From: a virus
IMG/VR virus record: IMGVR_UViG_3300049847_000145
Coordinates: 1-34,483 of that record
Direction: 5' to 3' (one strand)
Length of the DNA: 34,483 nt
Shown: positions 11,950-20,758 of the stretch, one piece after another
Numbering within the stretch: the first letter of the stretch is position 1
Layout of the letters: each line of letters begins with the position of its first letter
Position numbers and translations under genes: made by a program
The notes under the pieces: model-generated
Database searches by the model: none
Seen by the model: the letters and a program-made list of their open reading frames with translations, nothing else
What the model was told of the DNA's origin: nothing

Positions 11950-14268
11950 ATGGCCGCAAAACCCGACAAGATGGACGAAGAAGAACTCCTGCATCATCTG
12001 CAGGTGCTGGAGGAGGATTCGTCTACGTTCACCTGGGGGCGGCTGGGCAGCGATCGCGAAAAGGGCATGAAAGAGTACTATCGCATGCCGTACGGCACCG
12101 AGGAGGAGGGTCGCAGCGATATAGTCACATCCGAGGTGCAGGATACGATTGAGTGGATACTGCCTGATTTGCTTGACATATTCGTAAGCACCGACAAGGC
12201 CGTGTGCTTCGAGCCGACCGAGGAGAAGGATGTCAAGGGCGCAGAGCAGGCAACCGACGCCTGCAACTACATTTTTTACAAGCGAAACAACGGTTTCCTG
12301 GTGCTGTACACGGCATTCAAGGATGCGCTGATGGTCAAGAATTGCGCCGTGCACTGGCGCAACGAGGAAAAGCGAGTCAAGACCGTTGTGCCGGTGAATG
12401 GCGCTACCGAAGACGAAATCACGATGGTTCTGGCGGAAAGCGGCGACGATGCCGAGATAGAATCGCAGCAGGAATTGCCGCCGCAGCCGATGATGATGCC
12501 GCAGATGGGGCCTAATGGGCAGCCGATCATGGCGCCGGCAGTCGGCCCGGACGGCCAGCCGATGATGATGCCGCCACGGTTCAACGCGCGCATCTGCAAG
12601 ACCGAAAAGCGCAAGTCGATATGCGTTGAGGCATTCGCTCCGGAAAATCTGCTCATCAAACGCGACTGGACCAGCCCGATACTGAGCGACTGTCCGTACG
12701 TGTGCCGCAACATGCCGATATCATTATCGGAGTTGTGGGAGATGGGATTCGATGACGTTAAACCTGAGGAACTGCGGGAAAGCGATGATGCCGGCGTAAG
12801 CGCTGATATGTCGTTTCGCGCGAATCGCGCCGGCACCACGGACCAGGCACACGACGCCGCCACGATCAACACCGATGCCGACGAAAGCCAGACGCAGGGG
12901 TTCCTGCGCATCGAATACGTGTTGGTTGACTTCGACGGCGACGGCATTGCCGAGAGGCGCTGCATTTACCGCCTCAAGCAACGCATTCTGAGCAACGACG
13001 AGGCAAGCCATGTGCCGTTTGCCACGGCATCACCTATCCTCATACAGCACCGCTGGGACGGCATGAGTGTCGCCGAGATGGTTAGCGACCTGCAGAAGCT
13101 GCGCACCGAGTGGACGCGGCAGATGGTAGATAGCGGCAGGCTGGCGATGAACCCGAAGACCAAGGTGTTGACGGACTCGAACTGGTCGCCGCAGGCAAAC
13201 ATTGATGATCTTCTCGATCCGCGACCGGGCTGGCCGGTGCGCATGCTTAGGCCGGATGCGGTAAGTGAGATGGCATCGCAGTGGACCGGCACGCAGATGT
13301 TTCCGATGCTGGAATACATGGATTCGATGCTCGCCAAGCGTACCGGCGTAAGTGGTCAGAGTCAGGGCATCGATGCCAATGCGCTGAATCGCGGCGGCAA
13401 GTACGAGATGCGTGTCATGAACTCTGCGCAAAAGCGCATCAAGCTGATTGCGCGCGTGTTTGCCGAAATCCTGGTCAAGCCGATGTTTCAGGGCATCCTG
13501 AAACTGCTGACTGACGGCGACATGGAGAAAATTTCCATGCGTCTGCGCAATGAATTCGTGCAGTACGATCCGAGCGAGTGGCGCGACAACTACGACATGA
13601 CGGCGAATGTCGGTCTCGGAACCGGCGACCGCGAGTATCAGGCGATGGTGCTGGAAAAAGTAGCAACGAGCCAGGCACAACTCGCAATGTCGCCATTCGG
13701 CAAGCTTCTGATAACACCGAAAAACGTCTACAACTCGCATGCGCGCATGATCGAATACGCGGGATTCAAGAACGTGGGCGATTTTTTCGTTGATCCTGGC
13801 GACAAGCTGCCGGAACCGTTGCCGCCGCCGCCCCCTCCCCCTCAAGTGATGATAAAGCAGATGGAGTTAGCTGCCGATGCGCACAAGTATCAAGCAGAGC
13901 AAGCAGCGGAACAACAGAAAATTGCGCTGGATCACCAGGCGAAAATCATGGAAACGCGAGCGCAACTGGAATTGCAGGCTCAAAACGACATGCGAGACGC
14001 AGAACGCGAGCGCATGAAGGCCGAGCATACGGCGCAACTCGAAGACTTGAAGGCGCAACTCGAAAAATACCGTATCGACGAAGACAACCGCACGAAGATC
14101 ATGGTTGCCGAGATTTCGCACCCGCCGGCGCCGGAACCCGACGCCGACGACGGCAATGCGGAGCACAACGGAGCCGACGTGGCCAAGGACGTGCAGATTA
14201 TTCGCGGTGCCGACGGCAAGATGGCGCGCATCATCGTCAAACCCATGACGCAACAACCACTTAACTGA
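11950..14268 (+). CDS. Portal protein (P22-type)
   Basis: 772 residues, the size of P22-like portals. It forms the dodecameric ring at one capsid vertex through which DNA enters and leaves. The N-terminal core includes YYRMPYGTEEEGRSDIVTSEVQDTIEW-type signatures of this family (SDIVTSEVQDTIEW) and FKDALM; the central stem region follows; the C-terminal 150 residues carry a Pro run (about residues 620-627) and a long Gln/Glu/Lys/Ala coiled coil that matches the barrel helix of extended portals. An insertion at about residues 175-215 is Met/Pro/Gly-rich (PQPMMMPQMGPNGQP). It sits between terminase and capsid genes as expected. Confidence 0.95.
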   Translation: MAAKPDKMDEEELLHHLQVLEEDSSTFTWGRLGSDREKGMKEYYRMPYGTEEEGRSDIVTSEVQDTIEWILPDLLDIFVSTDKAVCFEPTEEKDVKGAEQATDACNYIFYKRNNGFLVLYTAFKDALMVKNCAVHWRNEEKRVKTVVPVNGATEDEITMVLAESGDDAEIESQQELPPQPMMMPQMGPNGQPIMAPAVGPDGQPMMMPPRFNARICKTEKRKSICVEAFAPENLLIKRDWTSPILSDCPYVCRNMPISLSELWEMGFDDVKPEELRESDDAGVSADMSFRANRAGTTDQAHDAATINTDADESQTQGFLRIEYVLVDFDGDGIAERRCIYRLKQRILSNDEASHVPFATASPILIQHRWDGMSVAEMVSDLQKLRTEWTRQMVDSGRLAMNPKTKVLTDSNWSPQANIDDLLDPRPGWPVRMLRPDAVSEMASQWTGTQMFPMLEYMDSMLAKRTGVSGQSQGIDANALNRGGKYEMRVMNSAQKRIKLIARVFAEILVKPMFQGILKLLTDGDMEKISMRLRNEFVQYDPSEWRDNYDMTANVGLGTGDREYQAMVLEKVATSQAQLAMSPFGKLLITPKNVYNSHARMIEYAGFKNVGDFFVDPGDKLPEPLPPPPPPPQVMIKQMELAADAHKYQAEQAAEQQKIALDHQAKIMETRAQLELQAQNDMRDAERERMKAEHTAQLEDLKAQLEKYRIDEDNRTKIMVAEISHPPAPEPDADDGNAEHNGADVAKDVQIIRGADGKMARIIVKPMTQQPLN

Positions 14269-14283
14269 CCATAGGAACAGAAA

Positions 14284-14754
14284 ATGGCAACCGGAACGAT
14301 CAAATGGTTTTCGCAGGGGTTACTTGACCTCGGCAACAAGATTCACAACTTGTCTTCGGACGTGTTGAAACTCGGCATCGTCACCACGGCGACTGTGCCG
14401 ACTCTATCAACCGCTGCGCCGCACTGGGGCGGCACGGGAACCACTAATTTTGCCACTAATCAGGTAGGCACGGGCGGCACGCAATACACCGGGCCTAAGA
14501 CATTGGCATCGGTGACGTGGACGCTGGTAGCTAACGTTCCTACGCTACGTGCAGCCGACATTGCCATGACCATCGACGCATCCGGTTTCACCAATGGCGC
14601 CTACGGCATTATCTACAACGACACGGACGCCAACAAGCGAGCACTCGGATTTGTCGAATTGAGCGCGGCAGGAATACTATCGCTTGTGGCCGGCGGTGTG
14701 ACTATCGACTGGCAGGGCGCAGGAACAGACACTCTCACCATTACGCAGAGCTAA
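14284..14754 (+). CDS. Putative virion structural protein
   Basis: 156 residues starting MATGTIKWFSQGLLDLGNKIHNLSSD, followed by Thr/Gly-rich beta strands (APHWGGTGTTNFATNQVGTGGTQYTG; DASGFTNGAYGIIYNDTD). Similar proteins occur after the portal gene in related phages as head-decoration or minor virion proteins. Its start mimics cold-shock proteins only by chance (see rejected list). AGGAAC lies upstream. Role inferred from location and composition. Confidence 0.75.
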   Translation: MATGTIKWFSQGLLDLGNKIHNLSSDVLKLGIVTTATVPTLSTAAPHWGGTGTTNFATNQVGTGGTQYTGPKTLASVTWTLVANVPTLRAADIAMTIDASGFTNGAYGIIYNDTDANKRALGFVELSAAGILSLVAGGVTIDWQGAGTDTLTITQS

Positions 14755-14768
14755 CCCGGGGAACAATA

Positions 14769-15332
14769 ATGAGTCTGACGCCTACACAAAAAACAGCGCT
14801 GAAAACAGATTATCTTGCTGATAGCGCGTTGCAAACTCTATTCGCCAATTCAGGAAACGGCGCGCAGGCAGTGTGCGATGTATACAACGCGGCGCCGGCA
14901 GTGGCAATGTCGGTCTGGCGCACGAACGTTAAGCGCGAGGAAATTTTTGGCGCAATCACGTGGTCGAGATACACGCCAAACGATGCGCCGGACGTAACGA
15001 TAACCTGGGGCAATCGGTGCATGATTTGCGCACTCAAGGAACAAATCCTGCGCACGTATATGCTGCTTACCATTATCGACATGGGTAACTCCGGTACGCG
15101 CAAGGGGTTAGTCGATTGCGTGACCGCGTGCCCATCAGGGAATGCTGGAGCCGCACAACACCCAGGCGGTGCCGGTGGTTCGCAGGTATTGCCGCTAAGC
15201 ACACGGCCAGCAACGCGAATTGAAAAGCTACTGGCTGGCGCATCTGCAACCGAGGGAGCAACTACGGCAAACGTCCTCACGTTTGAGGGCAAGCTGCAAC
15301 CAGCAGATTTTGACGAGGCGTTAGCGAGTTAA
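14769..15332 (+). CDS. Putative virion-associated protein
   Basis: 187 residues starting MSLTPTQKTALKTDYLADSALQTLF, a helical N-terminal half with VWRTNVKREEIFGAITWSRYTPNDAP, then a Gly/Ala/Thr-rich loop and a C-terminal helix ending KLQPADFDEAL. I know such proteins only as hypothetical virion-region proteins next to structural genes. GGGGAACAATA upstream provides a weak ribosome-binding site. The stop is one base-pair step from the next start. Confidence 0.7.
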   Translation: MSLTPTQKTALKTDYLADSALQTLFANSGNGAQAVCDVYNAAPAVAMSVWRTNVKREEIFGAITWSRYTPNDAPDVTITWGNRCMICALKEQILRTYMLLTIIDMGNSGTRKGLVDCVTACPSGNAGAAQHPGGAGGSQVLPLSTRPATRIEKLLAGASATEGATTANVLTFEGKLQPADFDEALAS

Positions 15333-15334
15333 TC

Positions 15335-15859
15335 ATGGCCTTACCAGACTATCTACGAGTTCAATCAGGCACCACCAAGACTTGGAAATCGTCTGGCGGT
15401 GATGCGGCAATGACTCCGACGAGTCTTGCAAACGGATCATCTTATCAAGGTGCTAAACTAGACCTTGGAGCAACGCGGGCTTATGAATACGATGTGTTTC
15501 TTGATGTAGAACTTGCAGCGACTCCCACTGCCGGAAACACCATAGACGTATTTTGGGGGCCGAGCAGCAGCGCAACTGCGGCAACTGATAATCCTGGTGG
15601 CATGAGCGGCACAGATGCTTCGTATACCGGATACAGTAGCAATGCCGACGCATCAAATCCGCAGTTGCAGTACGTTGGTTCACACGTTTGCACGGCACAG
15701 GCTACGGCAACCGTACAAAAATCGTTTGTAGGCCGATTCTCTCCGGCACAGCGCTACGGTTCGCCGATGGTGCGCAACGGCGCAGGCTCTGCGTTCCATT
15801 CCACTATCACCAATTTCCAAATACGACTTGTGCCGGTCGAAGGTGTGATCGAGGACTAA
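15335..15859 (+). CDS. Putative virion structural protein
   Basis: 174 residues, beta-rich with many Ser, Thr, Gly and Asn (YEYDVFLDVELAATPTAGNTIDVFWGPSSS). This composition is typical of capsid-decoration or tail proteins. The core ends FQIRLVPVEG. Two bases follow the previous stop. No named family recognised; cotranscribed with the LamG-like protein downstream. Confidence 0.7.
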   Translation: MALPDYLRVQSGTTKTWKSSGGDAAMTPTSLANGSSYQGAKLDLGATRAYEYDVFLDVELAATPTAGNTIDVFWGPSSSATAATDNPGGMSGTDASYTGYSSNADASNPQLQYVGSHVCTAQATATVQKSFVGRFSPAQRYGSPMVRNGAGSAFHSTITNFQIRLVPVEGVIED

Positions 15860-15866
15860 CTCTGCC

Positions 15867-17609
15867 ATGGCAATCCGGGTAACGACAGCGTGGGTTGAGC
15901 GAACCGCGAATCTGCCGTCTCTAACCGCATTCAGCGCGTGCTGCTGGTGTATCCCAGCAATTGCGCCAACTCAATGGATGAGTGCGCTTGGATTTGGTGT
16001 TACTTCGACCAGCAGTTCGCATATTTTGTTAGGCAATAGCAATACCGGCAACAGTAACAACGCGTGGGGAATCTCCGAGGGTCTTAGCGCTACCCAGGCA
16101 AACTTTGCCAATGCGCCAAAGGCGGGCCAACCGTGCTTTCTGGGTATGACGAATAACGGCACAAATCTCATCGGGTATTCGCGGATATCGTTTCGCCCGC
16201 GATTGGATATTGCCACGCTGGGCGTGGTGGCGACGGGCACCGCGAATTCATTTCGCGCCGGCAACTCTGTATATGATGGTACAGATTATTTCGACGGCGC
16301 GCTCTGGAATGTCAGGTTGTGGGATCGTGTCCTTACGGCGGCCGAGATGTTGGCGGAATCATATTCTCCCTACCCAGTATCGACGAAGAATTTGAATTTG
16401 TGGTGGCCGCTAGACACACGGCAAAAATTGATAGACGCGAGCGGACGTAATCACCCGCCGTCTGTCAGCGGGACAATGGTAACGGCAAAATCGTCTAGTG
16501 TCGGATACCGAGACAGATCGCGGGCGAGGACACGTCTAAGGGCGAAGTCCGGTGGCGTCAGTGATGTTGTCATAACGACAATTACCGGAAATGCCGTTGC
16601 AAATGGCGTTGTAGCTGCAGTCAATAGAAGCATTCCTGCAGGCGTAGGAAACGCAACCGCAGACGGAATAACCGTTGCTGTAATCCGTGTTGTAGCTACG
16701 ACCACCGGAAATGCGGTTGCGGACGGCACGCTGGCTGCATTAAACCGCAGTATCCCAGCCGGCGTCGGTAATGCCGTTGCCAACGGCGTAACTGCATTCA
16801 TCACACAAACGATTGCCACCACAACCGGCAACGCAGTTGCTGATGGCGTGACGGCGGCCGTCAACAGGATCATCGCCAGCGGGGTAGGGAACGCAGTCGC
16901 CGATGGCACCACGGCAACCATAGTCACCGGTGGCCAAACAACCATCACTTGCACGGTAGGCAATGCGGTTGCGGACGGCGTTACGGCGGCGATCAACAGG
17001 TCAATACCGGCTACCACAGGAAACGCAGTTGCAGATGGGACGCTGGCGGCTGTATCGCGGATCGTATCCACAGTAACCGGCAACGCAGTAGCAGACGGTG
17101 TGACCGCTGCCATCACGGGATCGATAACCATCCTGTGCCAGCCCGGCAATGCGGTCGCAGACGGCGTGACGGCACTAATCACCGGTGCGCCGGACGCTGG
17201 CGCCAGGTTTGGCGGCTTCGAGATGGTGGGCGACAAACCGAGGCGCCCAGTCCCGGAGGTCTACAAAAAGCCGCTGTTGCAGCGCATCATGGAGGCGCGG
17301 CAAGCCGTCAAAGACGAAGCCGTGGCCGCCGCCGTGCCGGAGCGCAAGAACGCGCGCCGTAAGGCCCGCGAAGTCGAGGAAACCACCGCCAAGCTGGTCC
17401 TGGAGGGTGCCGCAGACGCCAAATTTGCCGCCATGCTGGCGAAATGGGAGTCCTACAAGCCGGCGTTACACGAAGTTGACTTAACGGACGCAATTACGGC
17501 GTATGATATGTTTATGGCGCGCGTGGCCGACCAGGTTATGCGCATGCAGGACGGCGAGGCCGAAGACGAGGCGATTGTGCTCGAATTGATACGCAGCGGG
17601 ATCATTTAA
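15867..17609 (+). CDS. LamG-like virion protein with ten 20-residue GNAVADG repeats
   Basis: 580 residues in three parts. Residues 1-220 look like a concanavalin/LamG-type jelly roll (YDGTDYFDGALWNVRLWDRVLTAAEM is the classic LamG closing signature in outline), a carbohydrate- or protein-binding fold. Residues about 230-440 contain ten tandem copies of a unit beginning GNAVADG or close variants, about 20 residues each and separated by Thr/Ile-rich strands. Residues 450-580 form a charged helical domain (AVKDEAVAAAVPERKNARRKAREVEE). A surface-exposed head or tail fibre is likely; the repeats may vary in number. The start is weakly supported (GAGG 13 bases upstream). Confidence 0.75.
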   Translation: MAIRVTTAWVERTANLPSLTAFSACCWCIPAIAPTQWMSALGFGVTSTSSSHILLGNSNTGNSNNAWGISEGLSATQANFANAPKAGQPCFLGMTNNGTNLIGYSRISFRPRLDIATLGVVATGTANSFRAGNSVYDGTDYFDGALWNVRLWDRVLTAAEMLAESYSPYPVSTKNLNLWWPLDTRQKLIDASGRNHPPSVSGTMVTAKSSSVGYRDRSRARTRLRAKSGGVSDVVITTITGNAVANGVVAAVNRSIPAGVGNATADGITVAVIRVVATTTGNAVADGTLAALNRSIPAGVGNAVANGVTAFITQTIATTTGNAVADGVTAAVNRIIASGVGNAVADGTTATIVTGGQTTITCTVGNAVADGVTAAINRSIPATTGNAVADGTLAAVSRIVSTVTGNAVADGVTAAITGSITILCQPGNAVADGVTALITGAPDAGARFGGFEMVGDKPRRPVPEVYKKPLLQRIMEARQAVKDEAVAAAVPERKNARRKAREVEETTAKLVLEGAADAKFAAMLAKWESYKPALHEVDLTDAITAYDMFMARVADQVMRMQDGEAEDEAIVLELIRSGII

Positions 17610-17622
17610 AGGAATCCACACT

Positions 17623-17961
17623 ATGATGTCCATTCAAGTAACCGAACTGGCGAGCGCTGCGCGGACCACTACCGGCCAATCTGTAGGCTCGGCCATGCCG
17701 AACGAGTACGAGGAATTGAACGTCTACCTGAACGTGACTGCGGTATCCGGTACCACGCCGTCTATGACCGTCACGTATCAGTGCAGCCCGGACGGCACGA
17801 ACTGGTATGACCATACATCCGGGTCGGCGATCACCGCCGCCGCGAATCAACTGATTAAGGTCAATGCAAACATCGGCAAATTCGGGCGTCTTAGCTATGT
17901 AATCAGCGGCACCACTCCGTCGTTTACGTTCTCGGCAATCCTTGAGGGCAAGCGGCCGTGA
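17623..17961 (+). CDS. Putative virion protein
   Basis: 112 residues from ATG 17623, with AAAGGA 9 bases upstream; a second ATG follows directly. Beta-rich with LNVYLNVTAVSGTTPSMTVTYQCSPDGTNWYDH and FGRLSYVISGTTPSFTFSA, a pattern of small beta-sandwich phage proteins of unknown role. Its stop overlaps the GTG start of the next gene. Confidence 0.72.
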   Translation: MMSIQVTELASAARTTTGQSVGSAMPNEYEELNVYLNVTAVSGTTPSMTVTYQCSPDGTNWYDHTSGSAITAAANQLIKVNANIGKFGRLSYVISGTTPSFTFSAILEGKRP

Positions 17962-18260
17962 GTGAACGACAGGAAGCGCAGACCGGCCTTGAGGCCGCCC
18001 AGGTGCTCGACAACGAGGCGTACAAGGCCGCCATGCAGTCGCTACGCGACCAGGTCATCGGCCAGTGGAAGGAATGCCCGATCCGCGACCGCGAGGGACA
18101 GATGCTGCTGCTGCAATTGGCGAAGCTTACCGACAAATTCGAGTCGATCCTGCGCGGCTATATCGAGCGCGGCAAGTGGGCGCAGGAAAAGATAAATATT
18201 GATGACCTGCGCAACGAGGGAAAATTGCGGCGCGGGTTTAGGTCAGTGACAGGAATGTAA
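17958..18260 (+). CDS. Small helical protein upstream of the scaffold
   Basis: 100 residues from GTG 17958 (GTGA overlap). Almost entirely helical: QEAQTGLEAAQVLDNEAYKAAMQSLRDQ, then a KLTDKFESILRGYIERGKWAQEK segment. Small proteins of this kind are common immediately before scaffold/capsid genes in phages. Assembly role is inferred from position only. Followed by a terminator. Confidence 0.75.
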   Translation: MSERQEAQTGLEAAQVLDNEAYKAAMQSLRDQVIGQWKECPIRDREGQMLLLQLAKLTDKFESILRGYIERGKWAQEKINIDDLRNEGKLRRGFRSVTGM

Positions 18261-18261
18261 T

Positions 18262-18284
18262 ACCAGCGATAACCCGCTGGTTTT
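18262..18284 (+). terminator. Rho-independent terminator before the scaffold gene
   Basis: ACCAGCG/CGCTGGT stem of 7 bp with loop ATAACC, followed by TTTT. It would lower read-through from the upstream genes into the scaffold and capsid genes, which therefore likely have their own promoter. Confidence 0.65.
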
Positions 18285-18310
18285 GGCCTCCGCAGTGATG
18301 CGCGCCGTAG

Positions 18311-18336
18311 TCACCGAGGGTTGATGTTTTCGGTGA
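18311..18336 (+). other. Hairpin upstream of the scaffold ribosome-binding site
   Basis: TCACCGA (18311-18317) and TCGGTGA (18330-18336) form a perfect 7-bp stem with a 12-base loop, 9 bases before AAAGGA of the scaffold gene. It could be a 5' leader stabiliser or a processing site. Confidence 0.5.
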
Positions 18337-18358
18337 TTTAGATGAAAGGAATTACGTC

Positions 18359-19390
18359 ATGGCCGAAGCCGAACAATCCTCCGGGAACTCGGAAACCATC
18401 GACTCGCTCGCAAGTTTTCTCGCCGATAACCCGGATGCCGACGCATCCGGGCCGGCACTGGAGAAAAAAGCGAAACAACCGCCAGCCACCGCCGATACCG
18501 GCGACAAGGATGCGGACGAAGAAGACGCCCCAGACCCTGCTGACGAGGATTCCGAATCCGCAGCCGATAAACTCGCCGCCGACAAGGAAGACGAGGATAA
18601 AGGCGAAGAGGACGACGAAAACCCGGAGCAACAAGGTCTAAAGTTCAAGATCACCGTCAAAGGCGACGACGGCGCTGATACGACTATCGAAGTCGATCAG
18701 AAGGAACTCGTTGCAGGCTACCAGCGGCACGCGGACTACACACGCAAAACGCAGGAACTCAGTCAGCAACGGCAGGAAATCACGACGCAGGCGGCGAAGC
18801 ACATCGAGGAGGGGCGTAACTATTACCTCCAACAGGCACATACCGCTCATGCCGCGATTTCCCGTTTGGCATCACTGAAAACACCCGAGGAAATGGCGCA
18901 GCTTGCAGCCGCCGATCCAGCAGCATGGGTCCAGGAGAATCAACGAGCAGCCCTTGTAGGAAGCGTGCTTTCGCAGATAGAGCAAGGCATGCAGGCGGAA
19001 GTTGCCAGGCAACAAGCCGAGCACAAGGCAATGCAAGCGCAAATCTATCAGCAAACGTGGGAAACCTTGAATAAGGAAGGGATCGACAGACCCAAACTGA
19101 AAAAGATTTTCGACGTGATGCAGGAACGCTACAAAGTCCCTGCCGAACGAATCGCAAATATCAACGATCCGATCCTAATTCGCATCATGCGTGACGCTGC
19201 TGCGTTCCAGGATTTGCAGGATCGCAAGCCGGCGGTAACGAAGAAATTGGCGGAAGCGCCAAAACTACCCGCTGCCCGGCAATCTGTCACCCGCAAAGAA
19301 CGCATCAACAAGCAGTTGAACTCCCGTTTTGCCGGCGGCAAAGGGAAGGTAGACGACTTGGCGGCGTTCATTTCTCTAAATAATCTGTAA
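18359..19390 (+). CDS. Capsid scaffolding protein
   Basis: 343 residues, directly before the major capsid gene. It guides capsid protein assembly and leaves before or during DNA filling. Residues 1-100 are highly acidic and disordered (DKDADEEDAPDPADEDSES); residues 100-125 hold a short beta segment (GLKFKITVKGDDGADTTIEV) and the VAGYQRHADYTRKTQEL motif that I associate with phage scaffold proteins; the rest is helical with Gln-rich coiled coil and a basic C-terminus (VTRKERINKQLNSRFAGGKGK) expected to bind capsid protein. AAAGGA lies 8 bases before ATG. Confidence 0.88.
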   Translation: MAEAEQSSGNSETIDSLASFLADNPDADASGPALEKKAKQPPATADTGDKDADEEDAPDPADEDSESAADKLAADKEDEDKGEEDDENPEQQGLKFKITVKGDDGADTTIEVDQKELVAGYQRHADYTRKTQELSQQRQEITTQAAKHIEEGRNYYLQQAHTAHAAISRLASLKTPEEMAQLAAADPAAWVQENQRAALVGSVLSQIEQGMQAEVARQQAEHKAMQAQIYQQTWETLNKEGIDRPKLKKIFDVMQERYKVPAERIANINDPILIRIMRDAAAFQDLQDRKPAVTKKLAEAPKLPAARQSVTRKERINKQLNSRFAGGKGKVDDLAAFISLNNL

Positions 19391-19402
19391 AGGAAATGCC
19401 AA

Positions 19403-20371
19403 ATGGCACAACCAGCAAACCTTTTTGACCGATTCGACGAAGCCGGGTCAGTCAGAGAAGACTTGATCGACAAGATTTACAACGTATCACCAGAAGAAAC
19501 GCCGGTCACAACCGCATTCGGCAAAACCAGTGCGGCGCAGACCTTCCACGAGTGGCAACGCGATGCGCTGGCGGCAGCCAATGCCAACAACGCGCTGATC
19601 GACGGTGACGATTTTTCTGCAACTGCACTCACCGCCACCGACCGCATCGGCAACTATTGCCAGATTTTTGCGAAACAGCCGGCAGTGTCCCGCCGTGCCA
19701 ACATCGTGAAAAAGGCCGGCAAAACCACTTCGATGGCCTATCAAAAGGCCAAGCTGATGAAGGAATGCAAGCGCGATATCGAGGCGTCGGTGTTGTCTGC
19801 TAATCCTGCCGTTGCCGGCAATAGTGCGACGGCATCGAAATCCGGTGGCTTGGGCGTGTTTATTTATTCCAACGCCCTGCACAACGGCGCCGGCGCCACT
19901 GCGGCTCATACTTCCGGCGCGCCGCTCACCGGCGTAACAGCCGGCACGAACCGGACGTTTACGGAAACTCTGCTGAAATCGGCGATTCAGTTGAACTACA
20001 TCGCCAGCGGCACTGTGGCACCGATGGCAGTGATGTCTCCGAGCCACAAGGAAACGTTTTCAACGTTTGTAGGTATTGCGGTGAATCGTTTTCAGGTAGG
20101 TAAGCGCGAGCAAGGCCGGATCATAGGCGGCGCCGACATTTACGTGAGCAACTTCGGTGAACTAGAAATCGTGCCGCACTACCTGATGTCATCCTTCACC
20201 ACCGTCTACGGCGTCAATCCAGACTACGCGAGCCTCGCGTTCCTGGACGGATTCCGCAGCAAGGAGATGGGGCCGACCGGCGACAGTGAAAAGCAACTCA
20301 TCACTGCCGACATGTGCCTGCAGGTGGACAACGAAAAGGCGTTCTGGAAGATTGCCGACCTCAATCCGTAA
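19403..20371 (+). CDS. Major capsid protein, SU10/DUF5309 type
   Basis: 322 residues building the icosahedral shell by the HK97 fold. The family hallmarks are the N-terminal LIDKIYNVSPEETPVTTAFGK segment, NYCQIFAKQPAVSRRANIVKKAGK (E-loop region and the start of the long helix), MAVMSPSHKETFSTFVG and IIGGADIYVSNFG. These match the DUF5309/SU10-like capsid proteins of podoviruses. AAAGGA 8 bases upstream and a strong terminator after the gene fit a highly expressed unit. Confidence 0.93.
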   Translation: MAQPANLFDRFDEAGSVREDLIDKIYNVSPEETPVTTAFGKTSAAQTFHEWQRDALAAANANNALIDGDDFSATALTATDRIGNYCQIFAKQPAVSRRANIVKKAGKTTSMAYQKAKLMKECKRDIEASVLSANPAVAGNSATASKSGGLGVFIYSNALHNGAGATAAHTSGAPLTGVTAGTNRTFTETLLKSAIQLNYIASGTVAPMAVMSPSHKETFSTFVGIAVNRFQVGKREQGRIIGGADIYVSNFGELEIVPHYLMSSFTTVYGVNPDYASLAFLDGFRSKEMGPTGDSEKQLITADMCLQVDNEKAFWKIADLNP

Positions 20372-20388
20372 GCTGCTGTTGTAACCTT

Positions 20389-20416
20389 GGGGCCGGTTTC
20401 GGCCGGCTCCATTTTT
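20389..20416 (+). terminator. Rho-independent terminator after the capsid gene
   Basis: Stem GGGGCCGG/CCGGCTCC of 8 bp (one G-T pair) with loop TTTCGG, followed by ATTTTT. It ends the capsid transcript or lowers read-through to the tail genes. Confidence 0.85.
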
Positions 20417-20434
20417 AAACGCCGGGAGGCGCGC

Positions 20435-20758
20435 ATGACAAAAGGATTTTCAGAGAATGTGAGTGTGCACGAAGGCACTGCGCCTGATGGCACAGAGACC
20501 ATCCTGCACTTCGAGGGTAACGACCTTATCGTTCAGAAACGCTACGATGCCGAGCCGCATTTGCAATATTGCGAACAGGCACGGCAAGCAACCGCTGGGC
20601 AGCGCTGGGGTGACGGCAAGCTGGTCGGGCACATTCCTGCCGCGCAATACGGGAAATTTCTGCTGATTACCGATCCACGCGAGCGCATGAAGGCGATTCG
20701 CCTGTGGCTGCAAGAGAATTCAAAGTTTGTGATGTTTGACAAATACCTCAAACGATAA
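20435..20758 (+). CDS. Hypothetical protein after the capsid gene
   Basis: 107 residues from ATG 20435, with GGGAGG 5 bases upstream; the open frame upstream is only terminator sequence. Contains TILHFEGNDLIVQKRYDAEPHLQYCEQARQ and a C-terminal KAIRLWLQENSKFVMFDKYLK. I recall this type of protein in podovirus head-tail regions as hypothetical. It overlaps the adaptor gene start (TAATG), so the two are coupled. Confidence 0.75.
   Translation: MTKGFSENVSVHEGTAPDGTETILHFEGNDLIVQKRYDAEPHLQYCEQARQATAGQRWGDGKLVGHIPAAQYGKFLLITDPRERMKAIRLWLQENSKFVMFDKYLKR

Noticed and set aside
13030-13845. Long leftward frame of 271 codons opposite the portal gene
   Set aside because: Arg/His/Val-rich antisense shadow of a strongly conserved gene; no ribosome-binding site or domain.
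14284-14310. Start MATGTIKWF resembles cold-shock proteins
   Set aside because: Only the first nine residues agree; the RNP motifs and the length of cold-shock proteins are missing, and the rest is a Thr/Gly-rich virion-type protein.
16451-17236. Leftward frame of 261 codons with PSATALP repeats
   Set aside because: It is the reverse translation of the GNAVADG repeat gene; the rightward frame has the LamG domain and fits the operon.
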